Below, one piece after another: positions 1 through 11,000 of a stretch of DNA of 64,000 bases (position 1 is its first letter; every line of letters begins with the position of its first letter). Made by a program: the position numbers and the translations under genes. Below the pieces are notes generated by a model. That model made no database searches. It saw only the letters and a program-made list of their open reading frames with translations, and had not been told where the DNA came from. Origin of the DNA: DASSFZ01 sp035283185 (GTDB lineage: Bacteria; Chloroflexota; Anaerolineae; Fen-1058); assembly GCA_035283185.1 (NCBI GenBank), contig DATEUJ010000053.1, positions 124,001-188,000 of the forward strand, given 5' to 3'.

Positions 1-1
1 G

Positions 2-3000
2 GACGGAACGCCTCAAGCGTACGACGTCGCGCTCGATCCTGTCCCGTTGACAGCCGACCAGCAGTACTTTCTCGTCGGAGAAGCGCTTCACGGCCCGCTC
101 ATCGCGTCGAGCAGCGTGCTGGGCAACGAGCATTGGGACGATCCCATCCCGCTGCGCATCGGCGGGCGCGACGGCTACAGTTTCTATCGCGGGCTGGAGA
201 TTCAGAATTACAACGAGGACACGCCGGACAAGCTCGGCCAGATCGTCAACTGGCTAGAGCAAGCCGACTATATCTTCCTGACCAGCAACCGGCTGTACGG
301 CTCGATCCCGCGACAGCCGCTGCGCTATCCTCTGACATCCGAGTTCTATCGGCTGCTGTTCACCGGCCAGCTCGGATTCGATTTGATCGAGGAGTTCACT
401 TCGTACCCGACGCTCGACCCGTTCGAGTTTCCCGATCAAGAGACGACGCAGGCGCTCGGCCTGTGGCCGGATCCGACCCGGCTGCCGAAGCCGGGCGTGA
501 TTTCGGTCCCGTATCCCCCCGCCGAAGAGGCATTCAGCGTCTACGATCATCCGCGCGTGCTCATCTTCAAGAAGCGACCGGACTTCTCGCTCTCGGACGC
601 GATCACGCGGCTGAGCGGGTTCGACCTGGAGGCGGCTTACCACGGTAACACGCCGCGCAACGAGACGGCTGCGCCGACCGGCCAGATGCTCCGCGAAGAA
701 GCGTGGCAGACGCAGCAAATCAGCGGCACCTGGTCAGAACTCTTCGACCGGGATAGCATACTCAATACTGACCCCGGCATCGGCGCCGTGGTGTGGTATG
801 TCGCCGTCGGCGCCCTCGGGCTGATCGTGTTCCCGATCCTGTACGTCGCCGTCCCGGGGCTGGCCGATCGAGGCTACGGCCTGGCGCGCACGGCTGCGGT
901 GCTGCTGCTGTCGTTCCTTGTGTGGTTCCCGGCCAGCTTCCACCTGTTGCCGTTCACACGAGAGACGATTGTGCTGGTAGTGATTGTGCTGCTTGTGATT
1001 GGTGGGCTGATCGCGCGCTCAAGGCTATTGGAGATTAGAGATTGGGTGCGCCGCAACGCGCGCCTGATCCTGATCGAGGAAGCAGTCTTCCTGGCCGCGT
1101 TCCTGCTGTTCCTGCTGCTGCGCTTCGGCAACCCCGACCTGTGGCATCCGTGGAAGGGCGGCGAGAAGCCGATGGACTTCGCGTACCTCAACGCGGTGAT
1201 CAAATCGCAGTACTTCCCGCCCTACGATCCCTGGTTCTCCGGCGGATTTCTGACGTACTACTACTACGGCTGGGTGATGTTCGGCGCAGTGGTCAAGCTG
1301 CTGGGCATCGTGCCCGCGATCGCCTACAACCTCGTCGTGCCGACGATCTATGCGATGGCCGCCATGGGCACGTTCAGCGTGGCGCACGGGTTGGCGGCGC
1401 GGTTTGGGCGCAGAAGTTGGCATCGACGACATTTAGAGAGAGGGAACTCAGGGGACTCAGGGAACTTAGGGAACCCAGGGAACTTGCCGATCGCCGTCGG
1501 CGTCATTGCGGCAATCTTCGTCATGCTGATCGGAAACCTGGGCGAAGTGAAGCTGATTTACGACGAAGTAGCCAAGCTCGGCCAGCCGAGTCCCGGCGCG
1601 CCACTCGAAGGTCCGGCATCGCTCGTCTGGTTCGGAGAGGGACTGCTCAAGCTGGCAACCGGCCAGCAGGCGCTGACGCTCCCAACGGACTGGTGGTATT
1701 GGAACCCGACGCGCATCATCCCGCCCGGCGAGGGTGAAGCCGGCCCGATTACAGAGTTCCCTTTCTTTACATTTCTGTACGCCGATTTGCACGCGCACAT
1801 GATGGCGCTGCCGCTCACGATTCTCGTATTGGCGCTTGCGGTGTCGTGGGCGGTGCGTGTGCCGCTCCGCCAGCCTCCAGCTTCAAACTTCAAACTTCAA
1901 ACTTCAAACTCCCAACTGCGAAGTCTCGTCGCGTGGATACGGACGAGCTGGCCGGATGTCCTCAGCCTGATGCTGGGTGGCTTGACCATCGGCGCGCTCC
2001 GGGCGACGAACACGGCCGACTATCCGACGTATGCCGGCGTCGCCATCGTCGCGCTGGCATTTGGGACATGGCCGGCGGAATCATTGAAGGAAAAGGACAC
2101 CTGGTTCAGGGTGATTCTGCGCTTGGGGCTGCTGCTCGGATCGGCCATTATCCTGTTCTCTCCGTTCGCGCCGTCCGATCGACTGGGCGGCACCGCGATT
2201 GACGGATGGACCGGGTCCAAGACCGAGTTGTGGGCCTATTTGATGGTGCATGGAATTTTCCTGTTCCCAATTGTGACTTATCTCTTTGCGGAAATGCGAC
2301 GCTGGGGATGGCGCTGGTCAGCCGCGGCGTGGAAGCGGCTGGGGGCGTGGCGTTGGCTGGTCGCCGTTCCGGCTGTCGCCGTCGCGCTGGCCATGCTGTA
2401 TTTTGCGCTGACCGGCGTGACGGTGATCTTCGTGGCGCTGCCCGTCATCGCGGCGGCGCTGCCGATGATGCTGCGACCGCGCTTGCCGGATGCGACGCGC
2501 TTCTGGCTATTGATGGTGGCGCTCGCGCTGGCATTGGGCCTGGCCGTCGAGCTGGTCGTGTTCCGGGGCGACATCAGCCGCATGAACATGGTGTTCAAGT
2601 TCTACTACCAGGTCTGGGTGCTGCTCGGCATCGCCGGCGCGGTGGCGCTCGGCTGGCTCTGGGCACGCCTACCGGTCGAAGCGCCGCGCTGGAGTGGCGC
2701 CTGGCGAACCATTATGGTGATCTTAGTCGCAGCCGGCCTACTGTATCCGCCATTCGCCGCGCGCGGCAAGCTCGCCGAGCGCTTTTATCAGGGCGCGCCG
2801 CCCGGCCTCGACGGCATGGCCTACATGGCCGATTCGCTCTACACTGAAGGCGACAACGCCGGCAACGTCCACGAATTGAACCTGCGCTGGGACTACGAGG
2901 CGATCAACTGGATGCAGGAGAATGTCGTCGGGACGCCGGTCGTCGCCGAGGGACGCTCGCGACACGAGTACCTGTGGGGCGGCCGGGTGTCGATCTACAC

Positions 3001-3307
3001 CGGCTTACCGACGCTGTACGGCTGGAACAACCATCAGCGCCAGCAGCGCGGCGTCGTCGTGCCGCACAACCTTCTCGACCGGCGCATTCAGGACACGCAA
3101 CTGCTCTATTCTGATCCGAGCGTCGTCACGGCGAAGAAGATACTCGACCGATATGATGTGAAGTACGTTTACGTCGGCGAGCTGGAGAAGATGTACTATC
3201 CGCAAAATGGCCTGGCGAAGCTCGACCGGATGGTTCAGGACGGCATGCTGCACGTCGTCTACCAGAATCCCGGTGTGAGAGTTTATGAAGTGATCGGTGA
3301 GCAGTAA
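2..3307 (+). CDS. DUF2298 (Chlor_Arch_YYY) polytopic membrane protein, 5' end outside window
   Basis: The frame is open from base 2, so the gene begins upstream of the window; the TTG at 47 is only the first possible start inside it. About 1100 residues are visible. The N-terminal part is soluble and ends near the stretch DHPRVLIFKKRPDF, typical of the extracytoplasmic part of a glycosyltransferase-39-like module that precedes DUF2298 in Chloroflexota. From about base 780 there are many hydrophobic segments. DUF2298 hallmarks follow: GGEKPMDFAYLNAVIKS, YYYYGWVMFG, ITEFPFFTFLYADLHAHMMA and MNMVFKFYYQVWVLLG. The family is uncharacterised but resembles membrane glycosyltransferases; envelope glycan work is inference. 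Two low-complexity stretches (1434-1486 and 1875-1916) are translated repeat DNA. A paralogue follows 83 bases downstream. Confidence 0.85.
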   Translation, partial: DGTPQAYDVALDPVPLTADQQYFLVGEALHGPLIASSSVLGNEHWDDPIPLRIGGRDGYSFYRGLEIQNYNEDTPDKLGQIVNWLEQADYIFLTSNRLYGSIPRQPLRYPLTSEFYRLLFTGQLGFDLIEEFTSYPTLDPFEFPDQETTQALGLWPDPTRLPKPGVISVPYPPAEEAFSVYDHPRVLIFKKRPDFSLSDAITRLSGFDLEAAYHGNTPRNETAAPTGQMLREEAWQTQQISGTWSELFDRDSILNTDPGIGAVVWYVAVGALGLIVFPILYVAVPGLADRGYGLARTAAVLLLSFLVWFPASFHLLPFTRETIVLVVIVLLVIGGLIARSRLLEIRDWVRRNARLILIEEAVFLAAFLLFLLLRFGNPDLWHPWKGGEKPMDFAYLNAVIKSQYFPPYDPWFSGGFLTYYYYGWVMFGAVVKLLGIVPAIAYNLVVPTIYAMAAMGTFSVAHGLAARFGRRSWHRRHLERGNSGDSGNLGNPGNLPIAVGVIAAIFVMLIGNLGEVKLIYDEVAKLGQPSPGAPLEGPASLVWFGEGLLKLATGQQALTLPTDWWYWNPTRIIPPGEGEAGPITEFPFFTFLYADLHAHMMALPLTILVLALAVSWAVRVPLRQPPASNFKLQTSNSQLRSLVAWIRTSWPDVLSLMLGGLTIGALRATNTADYPTYAGVAIVALAFGTWPAESLKEKDTWFRVILRLGLLLGSAIILFSPFAPSDRLGGTAIDGWTGSKTELWAYLMVHGIFLFPIVTYLFAEMRRWGWRWSAAAWKRLGAWRWLVAVPAVAVALAMLYFALTGVTVIFVALPVIAAALPMMLRPRLPDATRFWLLMVALALALGLAVELVVFRGDISRMNMVFKFYYQVWVLLGIAGAVALGWLWARLPVEAPRWSGAWRTIMVILVAAGLLYPPFAARGKLAERFYQGAPPGLDGMAYMADSLYTEGDNAGNVHELNLRWDYEAINWMQENVVGTPVVAEGRSRHEYLWGGRVSIYTGLPTLYGWNNHQRQQRGVVVPHNLLDRRIQDTQLLYSDPSVVTAKKILDRYDVKYVYVGELEKMYYPQNGLAKLDRMVQDGMLHVVYQNPGVRVYEVIGEQ
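1434..1486 (+). repeat. In-frame repeat of the gggaact family inside a DUF2298 gene
   Basis: Degenerate tandem copies of a gggaactcag-type unit encode Gly/Asn-rich residues (RGNSGDSGNLGNPGNLP) between two membrane segments. The same family recurs in the neighbouring DUF2298 gene at 4465-4518. Confidence 0.7.
1875..1916 (+). repeat. In-frame cttcaaa tandem repeat inside a DUF2298 gene
   Basis: About four copies of a cttcaaact heptamer/octamer unit encode SSFKLQTSNFKLQ-like residues. The reverse complement of the same unit (agtttgaagtttgaa) lies between genes at 35149-35190. Confidence 0.7.
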
Positions 3308-3390
3308 ACAGTAAACAGTGATCAGTCATCAGTGATCAGTAACCACTGATCACTGATGACTGGTAACTGATGACTGGTAACTGATGACTG
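3308..3390 (+). repeat. Intergenic TGATCAGT-family degenerate tandem repeat
   Basis: The whole spacer between the two DUF2298 genes is built of cagtgatcagt and actgatgactggta variants, partly inverted, so it can fold on itself. The same family fills 11719-11830 and 59745-59885, and a short copy lies near 32045. Confidence 0.8.
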
Positions 3391-5976
3391 ATGACTGACG
3401 TGGTTGCTGTCTTAATTTGGTGGCTCAGTTTGCAGGCCATGGGCTGGGCGGCACTGCCGCTCCTCTTTCGCCTGCTGCGCTGGCTGCCGGATCGCGGTTA
3501 CTCGGTCGCCAAGCCGGCCGGCCTTCTGCTCGGCAACTACGTCCTGTGGCTGTTGGGCACGCTCGGCTGGCTGCGTAACACTGAGGGCGGCCTGCTCGTG
3601 TCGTTCGGGTTGGTCGCGCTGCTGGGCGCATGGGTGTATCGGCGCTGGGACGACGGCCTGCGTCTGCGCGATTGGCTTCGCGATCACAGGTGGCTGGTGG
3701 TTGCGTACGAGCTGGTGTTCCTGATCGCGTTTGCGGCCTGGGCAGTCTTTCGCGCGCACAATCCCGATCTGAGCACGACCGAGAAGCCGATGGAATTCGC
3801 ATTCATGAACGCGATCGGTCGCTCGCAGACGTTTCCGCCGCACGATCCGTGGCTGTCCGGCTTCGGCATCTCGTATTACTACTTCGGCTACGTCATGATG
3901 TCCTCGATGATGAAGCTATCGTCCGTCAATTCTGGTGTAGCCTTCAGCCTGAGCAATGCCTTGTGGTTCGCGCTCACCGCGGCCGGCGCATTCGGGGTGG
4001 CCGCCAACCTGGTTGCCGCATCGAAGCGCGGCACGCGTCGGGCCGTCGTCGGCGCGGGCCTGCTCGCCGCGCTGTTTGTGGCGGTTCTGGGCAACTTCCA
4101 GGGGCCGCTCGAGGTGGCGCACGCGAACAGCATGGGAACGCCAGAGTTCTGGCGCTGGCTCGACATTCAAGAGATCAACACGCCGCCGCGCCCGGCTACG
4201 GCGGGTGAAGCGCGCTGGCCGTTCTGCGACAATTGCGCCCATCCGCGTGGCGGTTGGTGGTTTTGGCGCGCCTCGCGCGTGGTGCATGATTACCCGCTCG
4301 GATCGGATCGGTCGAATCCGGCGGAGTATCAGGAACTGATCGACGAATTCCCATTCTTCAGCTTTCTGCTCGGCGACATGCATCCGCACGTGCTGGCGCT
4401 GCCTTACGCGCTGATGTCGCTGGCGCTGGCGTTCAATCTGTTTCGGATGGGTAGTGGTCTGGGCGGAGAAACTGAAGGAACTGCGGGAACTCAAGGAAAT
4501 GAGGGAACTCGAGGAGCTGGCAAGAAGAGCGCCTGGCGGTTGTGGTTTTGGGATGCGGCGCCGATCGCGGCGCTGTATCCGATCTTCCTCGGCGCTCTGA
4601 GTTTCCTGAATACGTGGGACTTCCCGATCCACGTGTTCCTCGCAGCGCTGGCGTGGGGATTAGGGAGGTGGCTGGCGTCCCGCCGGATGGGAGCGGCGCG
4701 CAGATGGTCTGTGTGGGGCGATGCAGCGGTCGCGCTGATCGTGTGCGGACTGATCGGCGTGATTGCATACCTGCCCTTCTATCTCGGCTTTCGCTCGCAG
4801 GCGGCCGGCCTTGCGCCGAACATTTACAATCCCACGCGCCTGGCGCAATTCTTCGTCATGTTTGGGCCATTCCTCTTGATCGGCGGCGTGCTGCTGGTCA
4901 CGCTGATCGCTCGCGCGGTTCGAGATGGTCTCCTGACGCCTGCGCGTGGCTTGCTCGGGTCGCTGCTGGGTGGCGTTGCGGCGATCGTGGTGGCGAGTGG
5001 GTTGACGGCGCTCATGACCGGGCTTTTCTTGCTCGTGAGCGCCGGCATGCGAGACAAGGCGGAAGAGCTCATCGCCGGTTTCGAAGCGCAGGGCATCAAC
5101 ATCGCACAGGCTGTTGCCGAAAAGCTGGTTCATTTCGGCGTGCCGCTGCTGCTGGGTGTCGCCATGTCGGCCATCGTCATCATCTTGCGCGCGAGGGCAG
5201 ACGATGATCGTCGCGCACCCGACGACGAGCCGGCCCTGCCGTTCGCTTTGCTCTTGTTCGGCGTCGGCGCGCTGCTGACGTTCGTCGTCGAGCACGTGTT
5301 TCTGCTGGACCAGTTCGGGACGCGCATGAACACGGTGTTCAAGTTGTACTACCAGGCCTGGGCGTTGTGGAGCGTGGCGTCGGCCTACGCCTTATTCTAT
5401 CTGTGGAGCTCGAGCGAGCGGCTGGTGGCGACGGCCGGTCGCGTCGCTTTTGCGAGTGTAGTGACGGTGAGCATCATGGGTGGAATCGTCTACCCCGTCC
5501 TGGCAATACAGACTGGCACAGTCGGGCGACCCGATCAACCCACGCTCGACGCGCGCGCGCCGACTGCTCAATTTGCGCCGGACGAAGTTGCCGCGATTGA
5601 CTGGCTGAACGCCAGCGTGGCAGGCGCGCCCGTCCTCGTTGAGTCGGAGGGCGCAAGCTATCGCTCGGAGACGTCGCGTGTGTCGGGGTGGACCGGCCTG
5701 CCCGGCGTGTTGGGCTGGGTTGGCCACGAAGGCCAGTGGCGCGGCACGTACGCCGACATCTCGCCCCGCCAACCCGACATCGATCGCATCTATCAAAGCA
5801 CCGACCCCCTATCGACGCTCGAGCTATTGCGGAAGTATAATGTTGAATACGTGTACGTCGGCCCGAACGAGCTGGCGAGGTATCCGCCAGAGGGGCTGGC
5901 GAAGTTCAGCACGATCGGCGATGTGGTCTTCCAGCAGGGACAGGCGACGATCTATCGCGTGCGCCTTTCGGGCTAA
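3391..5976 (+). CDS. DUF2298 (Chlor_Arch_YYY) polytopic membrane protein
   Basis: 861 residues. It starts with a membrane segment (VVAVLIWWLSLQAMGWAAL) and carries the DUF2298 signatures STTEKPMEFAFMNAIGRSQ, YYYFGYVMMS, LIDEFPFFSFLLGDMHPHVL and MNTVFKLYYQAWALW, then a soluble C-terminal domain ending in KYNVEYVYVGPNELARYP, which matches the C-terminus of the preceding gene (KYVYVGELEKMYYP). It lacks that gene's long N-terminal module, so the pair are paralogues of different domain content. The ATG at 3391 is itself part of the upstream repeat and has no visible ribosome site; the GTG at 3400 is possible. A repeat-derived Gly/Thr-rich insert (4465-4518) interrupts a loop. Function unknown; glycosyl transfer at the membrane is inferred. 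Confidence 0.85.
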   Translation: MTDVVAVLIWWLSLQAMGWAALPLLFRLLRWLPDRGYSVAKPAGLLLGNYVLWLLGTLGWLRNTEGGLLVSFGLVALLGAWVYRRWDDGLRLRDWLRDHRWLVVAYELVFLIAFAAWAVFRAHNPDLSTTEKPMEFAFMNAIGRSQTFPPHDPWLSGFGISYYYFGYVMMSSMMKLSSVNSGVAFSLSNALWFALTAAGAFGVAANLVAASKRGTRRAVVGAGLLAALFVAVLGNFQGPLEVAHANSMGTPEFWRWLDIQEINTPPRPATAGEARWPFCDNCAHPRGGWWFWRASRVVHDYPLGSDRSNPAEYQELIDEFPFFSFLLGDMHPHVLALPYALMSLALAFNLFRMGSGLGGETEGTAGTQGNEGTRGAGKKSAWRLWFWDAAPIAALYPIFLGALSFLNTWDFPIHVFLAALAWGLGRWLASRRMGAARRWSVWGDAAVALIVCGLIGVIAYLPFYLGFRSQAAGLAPNIYNPTRLAQFFVMFGPFLLIGGVLLVTLIARAVRDGLLTPARGLLGSLLGGVAAIVVASGLTALMTGLFLLVSAGMRDKAEELIAGFEAQGINIAQAVAEKLVHFGVPLLLGVAMSAIVIILRARADDDRRAPDDEPALPFALLLFGVGALLTFVVEHVFLLDQFGTRMNTVFKLYYQAWALWSVASAYALFYLWSSSERLVATAGRVAFASVVTVSIMGGIVYPVLAIQTGTVGRPDQPTLDARAPTAQFAPDEVAAIDWLNASVAGAPVLVESEGASYRSETSRVSGWTGLPGVLGWVGHEGQWRGTYADISPRQPDIDRIYQSTDPLSTLELLRKYNVEYVYVGPNELARYPPEGLAKFSTIGDVVFQQGQATIYRVRLSG
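4465..4518 (+). repeat. In-frame ggaact repeat inside the second DUF2298 gene
   Basis: Encodes GETEGTAGTQGNEGTRG between two membrane segments. It is the same repeat type as 1434-1486 but lies at a different place in the protein. Confidence 0.65.
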
Positions 5977-5995
5977 TGTCCATGGGGTGAAGGAT

Positions 5996-7843
5996 ATGGC
6001 AATAGCCGGTCACGATCTGAGTGCAATGCCTGCGCCGCCTGCGGCAGCGTCCGTTCGCAGGACAGTCACGGTTGAGATGGCTTTGTATGCCGCTGTGTTC
6101 GCCGTAGGGCTGTTCTTGCGGCTGTTCCGTCTGGAGCTTGCTCCGTTATCGACGTCTGGGGCGGCGCAGGCGCTCGCCGCGCTGAGCGGAGCGGCGCTGC
6201 CGGCAGGCGGCAGTCCGCTGTTGACCGCGATCAATTCACTTCTGATGTCGCTCTTTGCGCCGGGCGATACGCTCGTGCGCCTGGCGCCTGCCTTCGCCGG
6301 CTCGCTCCTGGTGTTGTCTCCCGCGTTTTTCCGAGACGCGTTGGGTCGATTGGGGGCGCTCGGCGCGTCCGTGGTTCTGGCGATCTCGCCGACGGCAGTC
6401 GTCGCCTCACGCTCTCTCGACGGAGAGGTCGTTGCAGTCGCATGCGCGCTCGCGGTGGTCGCAATGATCCGGCGGTACCTGGCGCGGCGCGACGATCGCA
6501 GCTTGGTCCTCGCGGCGGCTGCGCTTGGCATCGGGCTGGCGTCAGGGTCGGGGATGGTGACGGCGCTGCTCGCCATGGGCGCCGGGTTGCTGCTGCTGCG
6601 GCTGGCGCTCGGGCCGGAGCGAGGCGCGGAGTGGCGCGAAGGCTGGCAGGCGATTGCCGGATCGACCCAGCGGATGACGATGCTGCTCGTGTTTGCCGTG
6701 GCGTACGTTCTCTCGGCGACAGGCGGATTGACGCGCCTGTCAGGACTGGTGGCGGCCGGCGACCTGGTCGCCGCGTGGTTTGGCGCGTTTGCGGCGAGCG
6801 GCGGTATGCCTGTCGCGGGCATTTTGCAGATTCTGATCGTGTATGAGGCGCTGGCCATGCTGATCGGTGTCGCCGGCCTGGGGCATGTGCTGGCCAGGCG
6901 CGGGCGGCGCGAGGCGTCGGTCCTCGATCCGGACGTCGAGGAGGGACTGGAACAGCCGTTCCTCGACGAGTTGGTGCCGGAAGAGCCTGGCGCACTGTTT
7001 GGCGTGTGGCTGGGCCTCACGGTGATCGCTGCATTGGCGATCGTCTTGATTCAAGCGGGCCGCCAGCCGATCGATCTATTGCTGCCGGTCACATTGCTGG
7101 CGCTGCTGGGCGCCTATATCATACAGACCTGGGCCGAGATGACGATCGCGGAAGCTTCGCCCGGCGTAGAGGGTGTGCTTCTGGCAGTGGGGGCGGCTGC
7201 GGCCGCGTTCTTGATGTTGACGCTCACGACGTTCGTTCGGCGCCAGGTCATGCCCACCCTCTTTGCGGGCGCCGGCTCGCTTGCCCAGATCGGCCTTATC
7301 GGCCTGTTCCTGCTCGTCCTCGGTGCGGGGGCCGGATTGATGACGCTGCTCTATGGCGGGCGCGCCGTTTTGCGCGCCGGCTCGACGCTGGCGTTGGGCC
7401 TGCTTGCGCTCGCATCGCTGAGCGCGTCATGGGGCGCGACGCAGGTGCGCGCCGGCGATGCGCGGGAGATCATCTGGGGGCCGGAGGTGACGACGCCGGG
7501 CGTCTTCTTGCTTCTGGACACCGCCGATCAACTGGCGATTCGAACGCAAGGCCATCTCGAATCCCTGCCCATCCGGGTGGAGACAGATGATCCCGTTGCG
7601 CTCTGGTACCTGCGCGATGCGCGCGTGGTGCCGAACCAGGCGCCGGCCGGCGTTGCCACCCTCTACGGTGAGCAGCCCCAATCGGCGACCGGCAGCTACG
7701 TCGGCGCTCGATTCAACATTCGTGAATCGTGGGATGCAACGGGGCTGAATCCGGACGCTTGGCTCAAGTGGGCGCTGTATCGCGAGAGCGTCGACAACAA
7801 ACCTGTTCCGACACAGTCGCTCACGCTGTGGCAGAGACAATGA
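5996..7843 (+). CDS. Uncharacterised polytopic membrane protein, glycosyltransferase-39-like
   Basis: About 615 residues from the ATG at 5996; the in-frame GTG at 5987 is an alternative, and longer readings would overlap the previous gene. A short polar N-terminus is followed by a membrane segment containing LFLRLFRLE and then by ISPTAVVASRSLDGEVVAVACALA, the layout of ArnT/PMT-like membrane glycosyltransferases, whose early loop should carry acidic catalytic residues. Here that loop (LAPLSTSGAAQAL) lacks a clear Asp/Glu, so catalysis is doubtful. About ten further hydrophobic segments follow, and a soluble C-terminal domain of about 110 residues. It sits 19 bases after the second DUF2298 gene, so probably the same operon. 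Role unknown; likely part of the same membrane assembly. Confidence 0.7.
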   Translation: MAIAGHDLSAMPAPPAAASVRRTVTVEMALYAAVFAVGLFLRLFRLELAPLSTSGAAQALAALSGAALPAGGSPLLTAINSLLMSLFAPGDTLVRLAPAFAGSLLVLSPAFFRDALGRLGALGASVVLAISPTAVVASRSLDGEVVAVACALAVVAMIRRYLARRDDRSLVLAAAALGIGLASGSGMVTALLAMGAGLLLLRLALGPERGAEWREGWQAIAGSTQRMTMLLVFAVAYVLSATGGLTRLSGLVAAGDLVAAWFGAFAASGGMPVAGILQILIVYEALAMLIGVAGLGHVLARRGRREASVLDPDVEEGLEQPFLDELVPEEPGALFGVWLGLTVIAALAIVLIQAGRQPIDLLLPVTLLALLGAYIIQTWAEMTIAEASPGVEGVLLAVGAAAAAFLMLTLTTFVRRQVMPTLFAGAGSLAQIGLIGLFLLVLGAGAGLMTLLYGGRAVLRAGSTLALGLLALASLSASWGATQVRAGDAREIIWGPEVTTPGVFLLLDTADQLAIRTQGHLESLPIRVETDDPVALWYLRDARVVPNQAPAGVATLYGEQPQSATGSYVGARFNIRESWDATGLNPDAWLKWALYRESVDNKPVPTQSLTLWQRQ

Positions 7844-7990
7844 ACGTGGGGCGTGAAACGTGAAGCGTGGAACGTGAAGCGTGGAACGTGGAGCGTGAAA
7901 CCTGAAGCGTAAAACGTGATGCCATGTATCCTCTGCGATATGCGATAAGCGATATGCGATATGCGATACGCGATATGCGATACGCGACAA
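7844..7990 (+). repeat. Two adjoining intergenic repeat families (gcgtgaaacgtg and gcgatatgcgata)
   Basis: 7844-7920 holds gtgaaacgtgaagcgtgga-type units; 7930-7990 holds gcgatatgcgatacgcgat-type units. The same two types adjoin in the same order at 40660-40846, also directly before a start codon. Confidence 0.8.
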
Positions 7991-8001
7991 GCGAGGTCAT
8001 T

Positions 8002-11000
8002 GTGAGTAGAGTGATGACGGAAAATCGAACGACGTGGCTGGACCAGCCGGTGTCGAGCGTCTTACGTCTCGATTGGGAGAAGGCGCTGTACATCGCGCTC
8101 TTCGCGCTGGCCGTGTTGACGCGTTTCTGGGACTTAGGCGCGCGCGCCATCAGCCACGACGAGAGCCTGCACACTTACTATGCGTGGGAGCTGTATCGCG
8201 GCCAGGGGTTCAGCCATACGCCGCTCATGCACGGCCCATTCAAGTTTCATGTTAATGCGTTGATCTACGCCTTATTCGGCGTCGACGATTTCACGGCGCG
8301 CGTCGCGCCGGCGCTGTTCGGCGTGGCGCTGGTCATGACGCCATACCTGTTCCGACCCTGGCTGGGGCGGCGCGGCGCGCTGGTGACGGCTTTCTTAATC
8401 CTGATCTCGCCCTCGATTCTGTATCATGCGCGCTATATCCGCGACGAAGTGTACATGCTGCTATTCGGCGCGTTGATGTTGTGGGTCGTGCTGTCCCACG
8501 TGCGCACCCGCCGGCGCAAATGGCTGTATCTGCTCGCAGTGCTCACGGCGCTGATGTACGTGACGATGGAAGCCTCGTTCATCTACATCGCGATCTTTGG
8601 GCTATTCGCCGTGGTGCTCGCTGCGGTTGAGATCGGGCGAGATGCCGGCTGGGGGCGCGAGGGTGTCGGCGGAACGCTGCAGGGAGTCCTCTTGGCGCTC
8701 GCCCTGGCGGGGGCGGGCATCATCCTCGGCGCGCGCGTCCTGGAATGGTTGCGCCCGGCAGCACCCGTCGACGGAAGCGCGTACACGCTCGGCCAGTGGC
8801 TGCCCAGTCTCGGACTGATGGCGCTCATCGGTGTGGTGATCGGCGCGGGTGCGTACTACCTGCTGCGCTCCTTCGTCCCGGCCTCGGCGCGTCGCTCGGC
8901 GGGACTCGATGTGGTGGTGATCTTGGGTGGCCTGTCGCTCTTCATGCTGTCGCCTACGCCGCTGTTACTGCTCAACCACCGGATTGGGACGGATCCGGCA
9001 AACACCGTCTGGGGGCTGCTCAGCGGCGCAGGCGACGCGCCGTATGTCGATGCGGGTTTCTTCTCCGGCGGCAACTTCCCGATCGATCCAGTAAATACGG
9101 TCAACGTCGCGCGCCTGACTTTCCTGGTTGTCTGCTTTGCCGCCTTTGCTTTCGGGCTGGGCTTGTGGTGGGATTCTCGCGCCTGGCTCATTTCGATCGG
9201 CATTTTCGGCGGGATCACTGTCGTTCTCTTCACCACGGTGTTGAGCAACTCGCTCGGCCTGGGCACCGGTTTCGTCGGGTCGCTGGGCTACTGGCTGGTG
9301 CAGCAGGAGGTGCAGCGTGGAAGCCAGCCGCCCGGCTATTACTTCTTCGTCACTTCCTTCTACGAATACCTGCCGATGCTGCTGTCTCTGGTCGCGATCG
9401 GATACTACGGCTGGAAGCTCCTGACGGGGCGCAGCACGGTACTCAAGGGCGCACAGGATCTGTCTCCTTCGGCTGCCCCTTCCCCTTCACTTCGTTCAGG
9501 GTCAGGGCTTCGGCACGGGGATCTTCGAGAGATGCCTTCCACGGACCTCAGCCAGGCGGCCATTGTGCCCATCTTGCTCGGCTGGATGATTCTGTCGTGG
9601 GCCATCTACACTGCGGCCGGCGAGAAAATGCCGTGGCTGATGGTTCACCTGGCGCTCCCTATGATCTTCCTGAGCGGACGGATGATCGGGGACTGGTTCG
9701 ATCGAATCGACTGGCACGGCGTCGCGGCTCGCCGCGAATGGCTGGCGCCGATCTTTTTCCTGGTCCTTCTACTCGGACTGCGGGCGTTCCTCATGGCACT
9801 CGGCACGCTCGCCGATGGCGCCCAGCAGGCGGCGGCCGCGCCAAGCCTGTCCCAACTGGGCGCGTGGGGCGGGTTACTGTCCGGCGCGCTCATCAGCGCG
9901 GGCGCGCTCGCCGGGCTGCTTGTGCTGGCGCGGCGATCCGGCATGCGCCCGATCCTGAGCATGATCGGCCTTGCGGCGCTGGCGCTCTTGACGCTGATGA
10001 CCGTGCACACGGCGTGGAGCTACACCTACGTCAACTACGATTACCCGACCGAGTTCGGCGTGTATGCCCACGGCTCACCGGGGCTGAAGATCGCGCTCGA
10101 CCAGATACGCGAGCTGTCCGAGCGCGTGACCGGCACGCCGACCGAGATTGAGCTTCTTTACGATTCCGAGTCTACCTGGCCGTGGCTGTGGTACCTGCGC
10201 GATTTTCCCAACAAGCGTTTCATTGCCTCCGCGCCGTCGCGCGGGGACATGACGCTGCCGGTGATGATCCTGTACAGCGACAACTGGGCCGCCGCCGATC
10301 AGGCGGCCGGCAACAGTTACAACTCCTACGAGTTCCAGCGTATCTGGTGGCCGATGGAGGATTACAAGCGCATCCCGGACATCGTCTGCCCGCGCGAGGT
10401 GACCCGGAAGGATGGCGGAGTCGAGCGCTACGCCGCGTACGACGAGAACGGTGACGGCCAGATCGACGCGAGTGAGGAGGCGGCCGGCACGGCGCGCTGT
10501 CTCGCCCGTATGCCGAAGCTGTTGTCGGCCTTGTGGGACATATTCTTCCGTCGCGATTACACCCAGTACGCCGATTTGACCGGCCAGAATATGACGCTTC
10601 AGGATTGGCCGCTGCGGTCGGAATTCCGTCTGTACGTGCGCAAGGACCTTGCAGCCAAGGTCTGGGACCAGGCGATCGGCGATCTGGTCGCGAGCGGCAG
10701 CACCGCGCCGAACCCGGTGACCAGCGATCCTTACCAGTCGCGCTGGCAGGAGTTGGCTGCCATCAAGGTGATTGGATCGGCGGGCAGCGGCGAGGGGCAG
10801 TTCGTCTCGCCTCACGGCGTGGCGATTGCGCCGGACGGCTCGATCTACGTCGCCGACTCGAACAACCATCGCGTCGTCAAGTTCGACGCCAACGGGCGCT
10901 ATGTGGAGGCGTTCGGCGTCTGGAGCGGTGAGCCGCCGAACGGCGATTTCTTCAATCCGAACTGGAATCCGCCGCCCGGCGCCTTTTACGAGCCATGGGA

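Noticed and set aside
5639..5995. N-terminal extension of the gene at 5996 into the previous gene
   Set aside because: It would be read in a second frame over the coding end of the DUF2298 gene and is Arg/Ser-rich.
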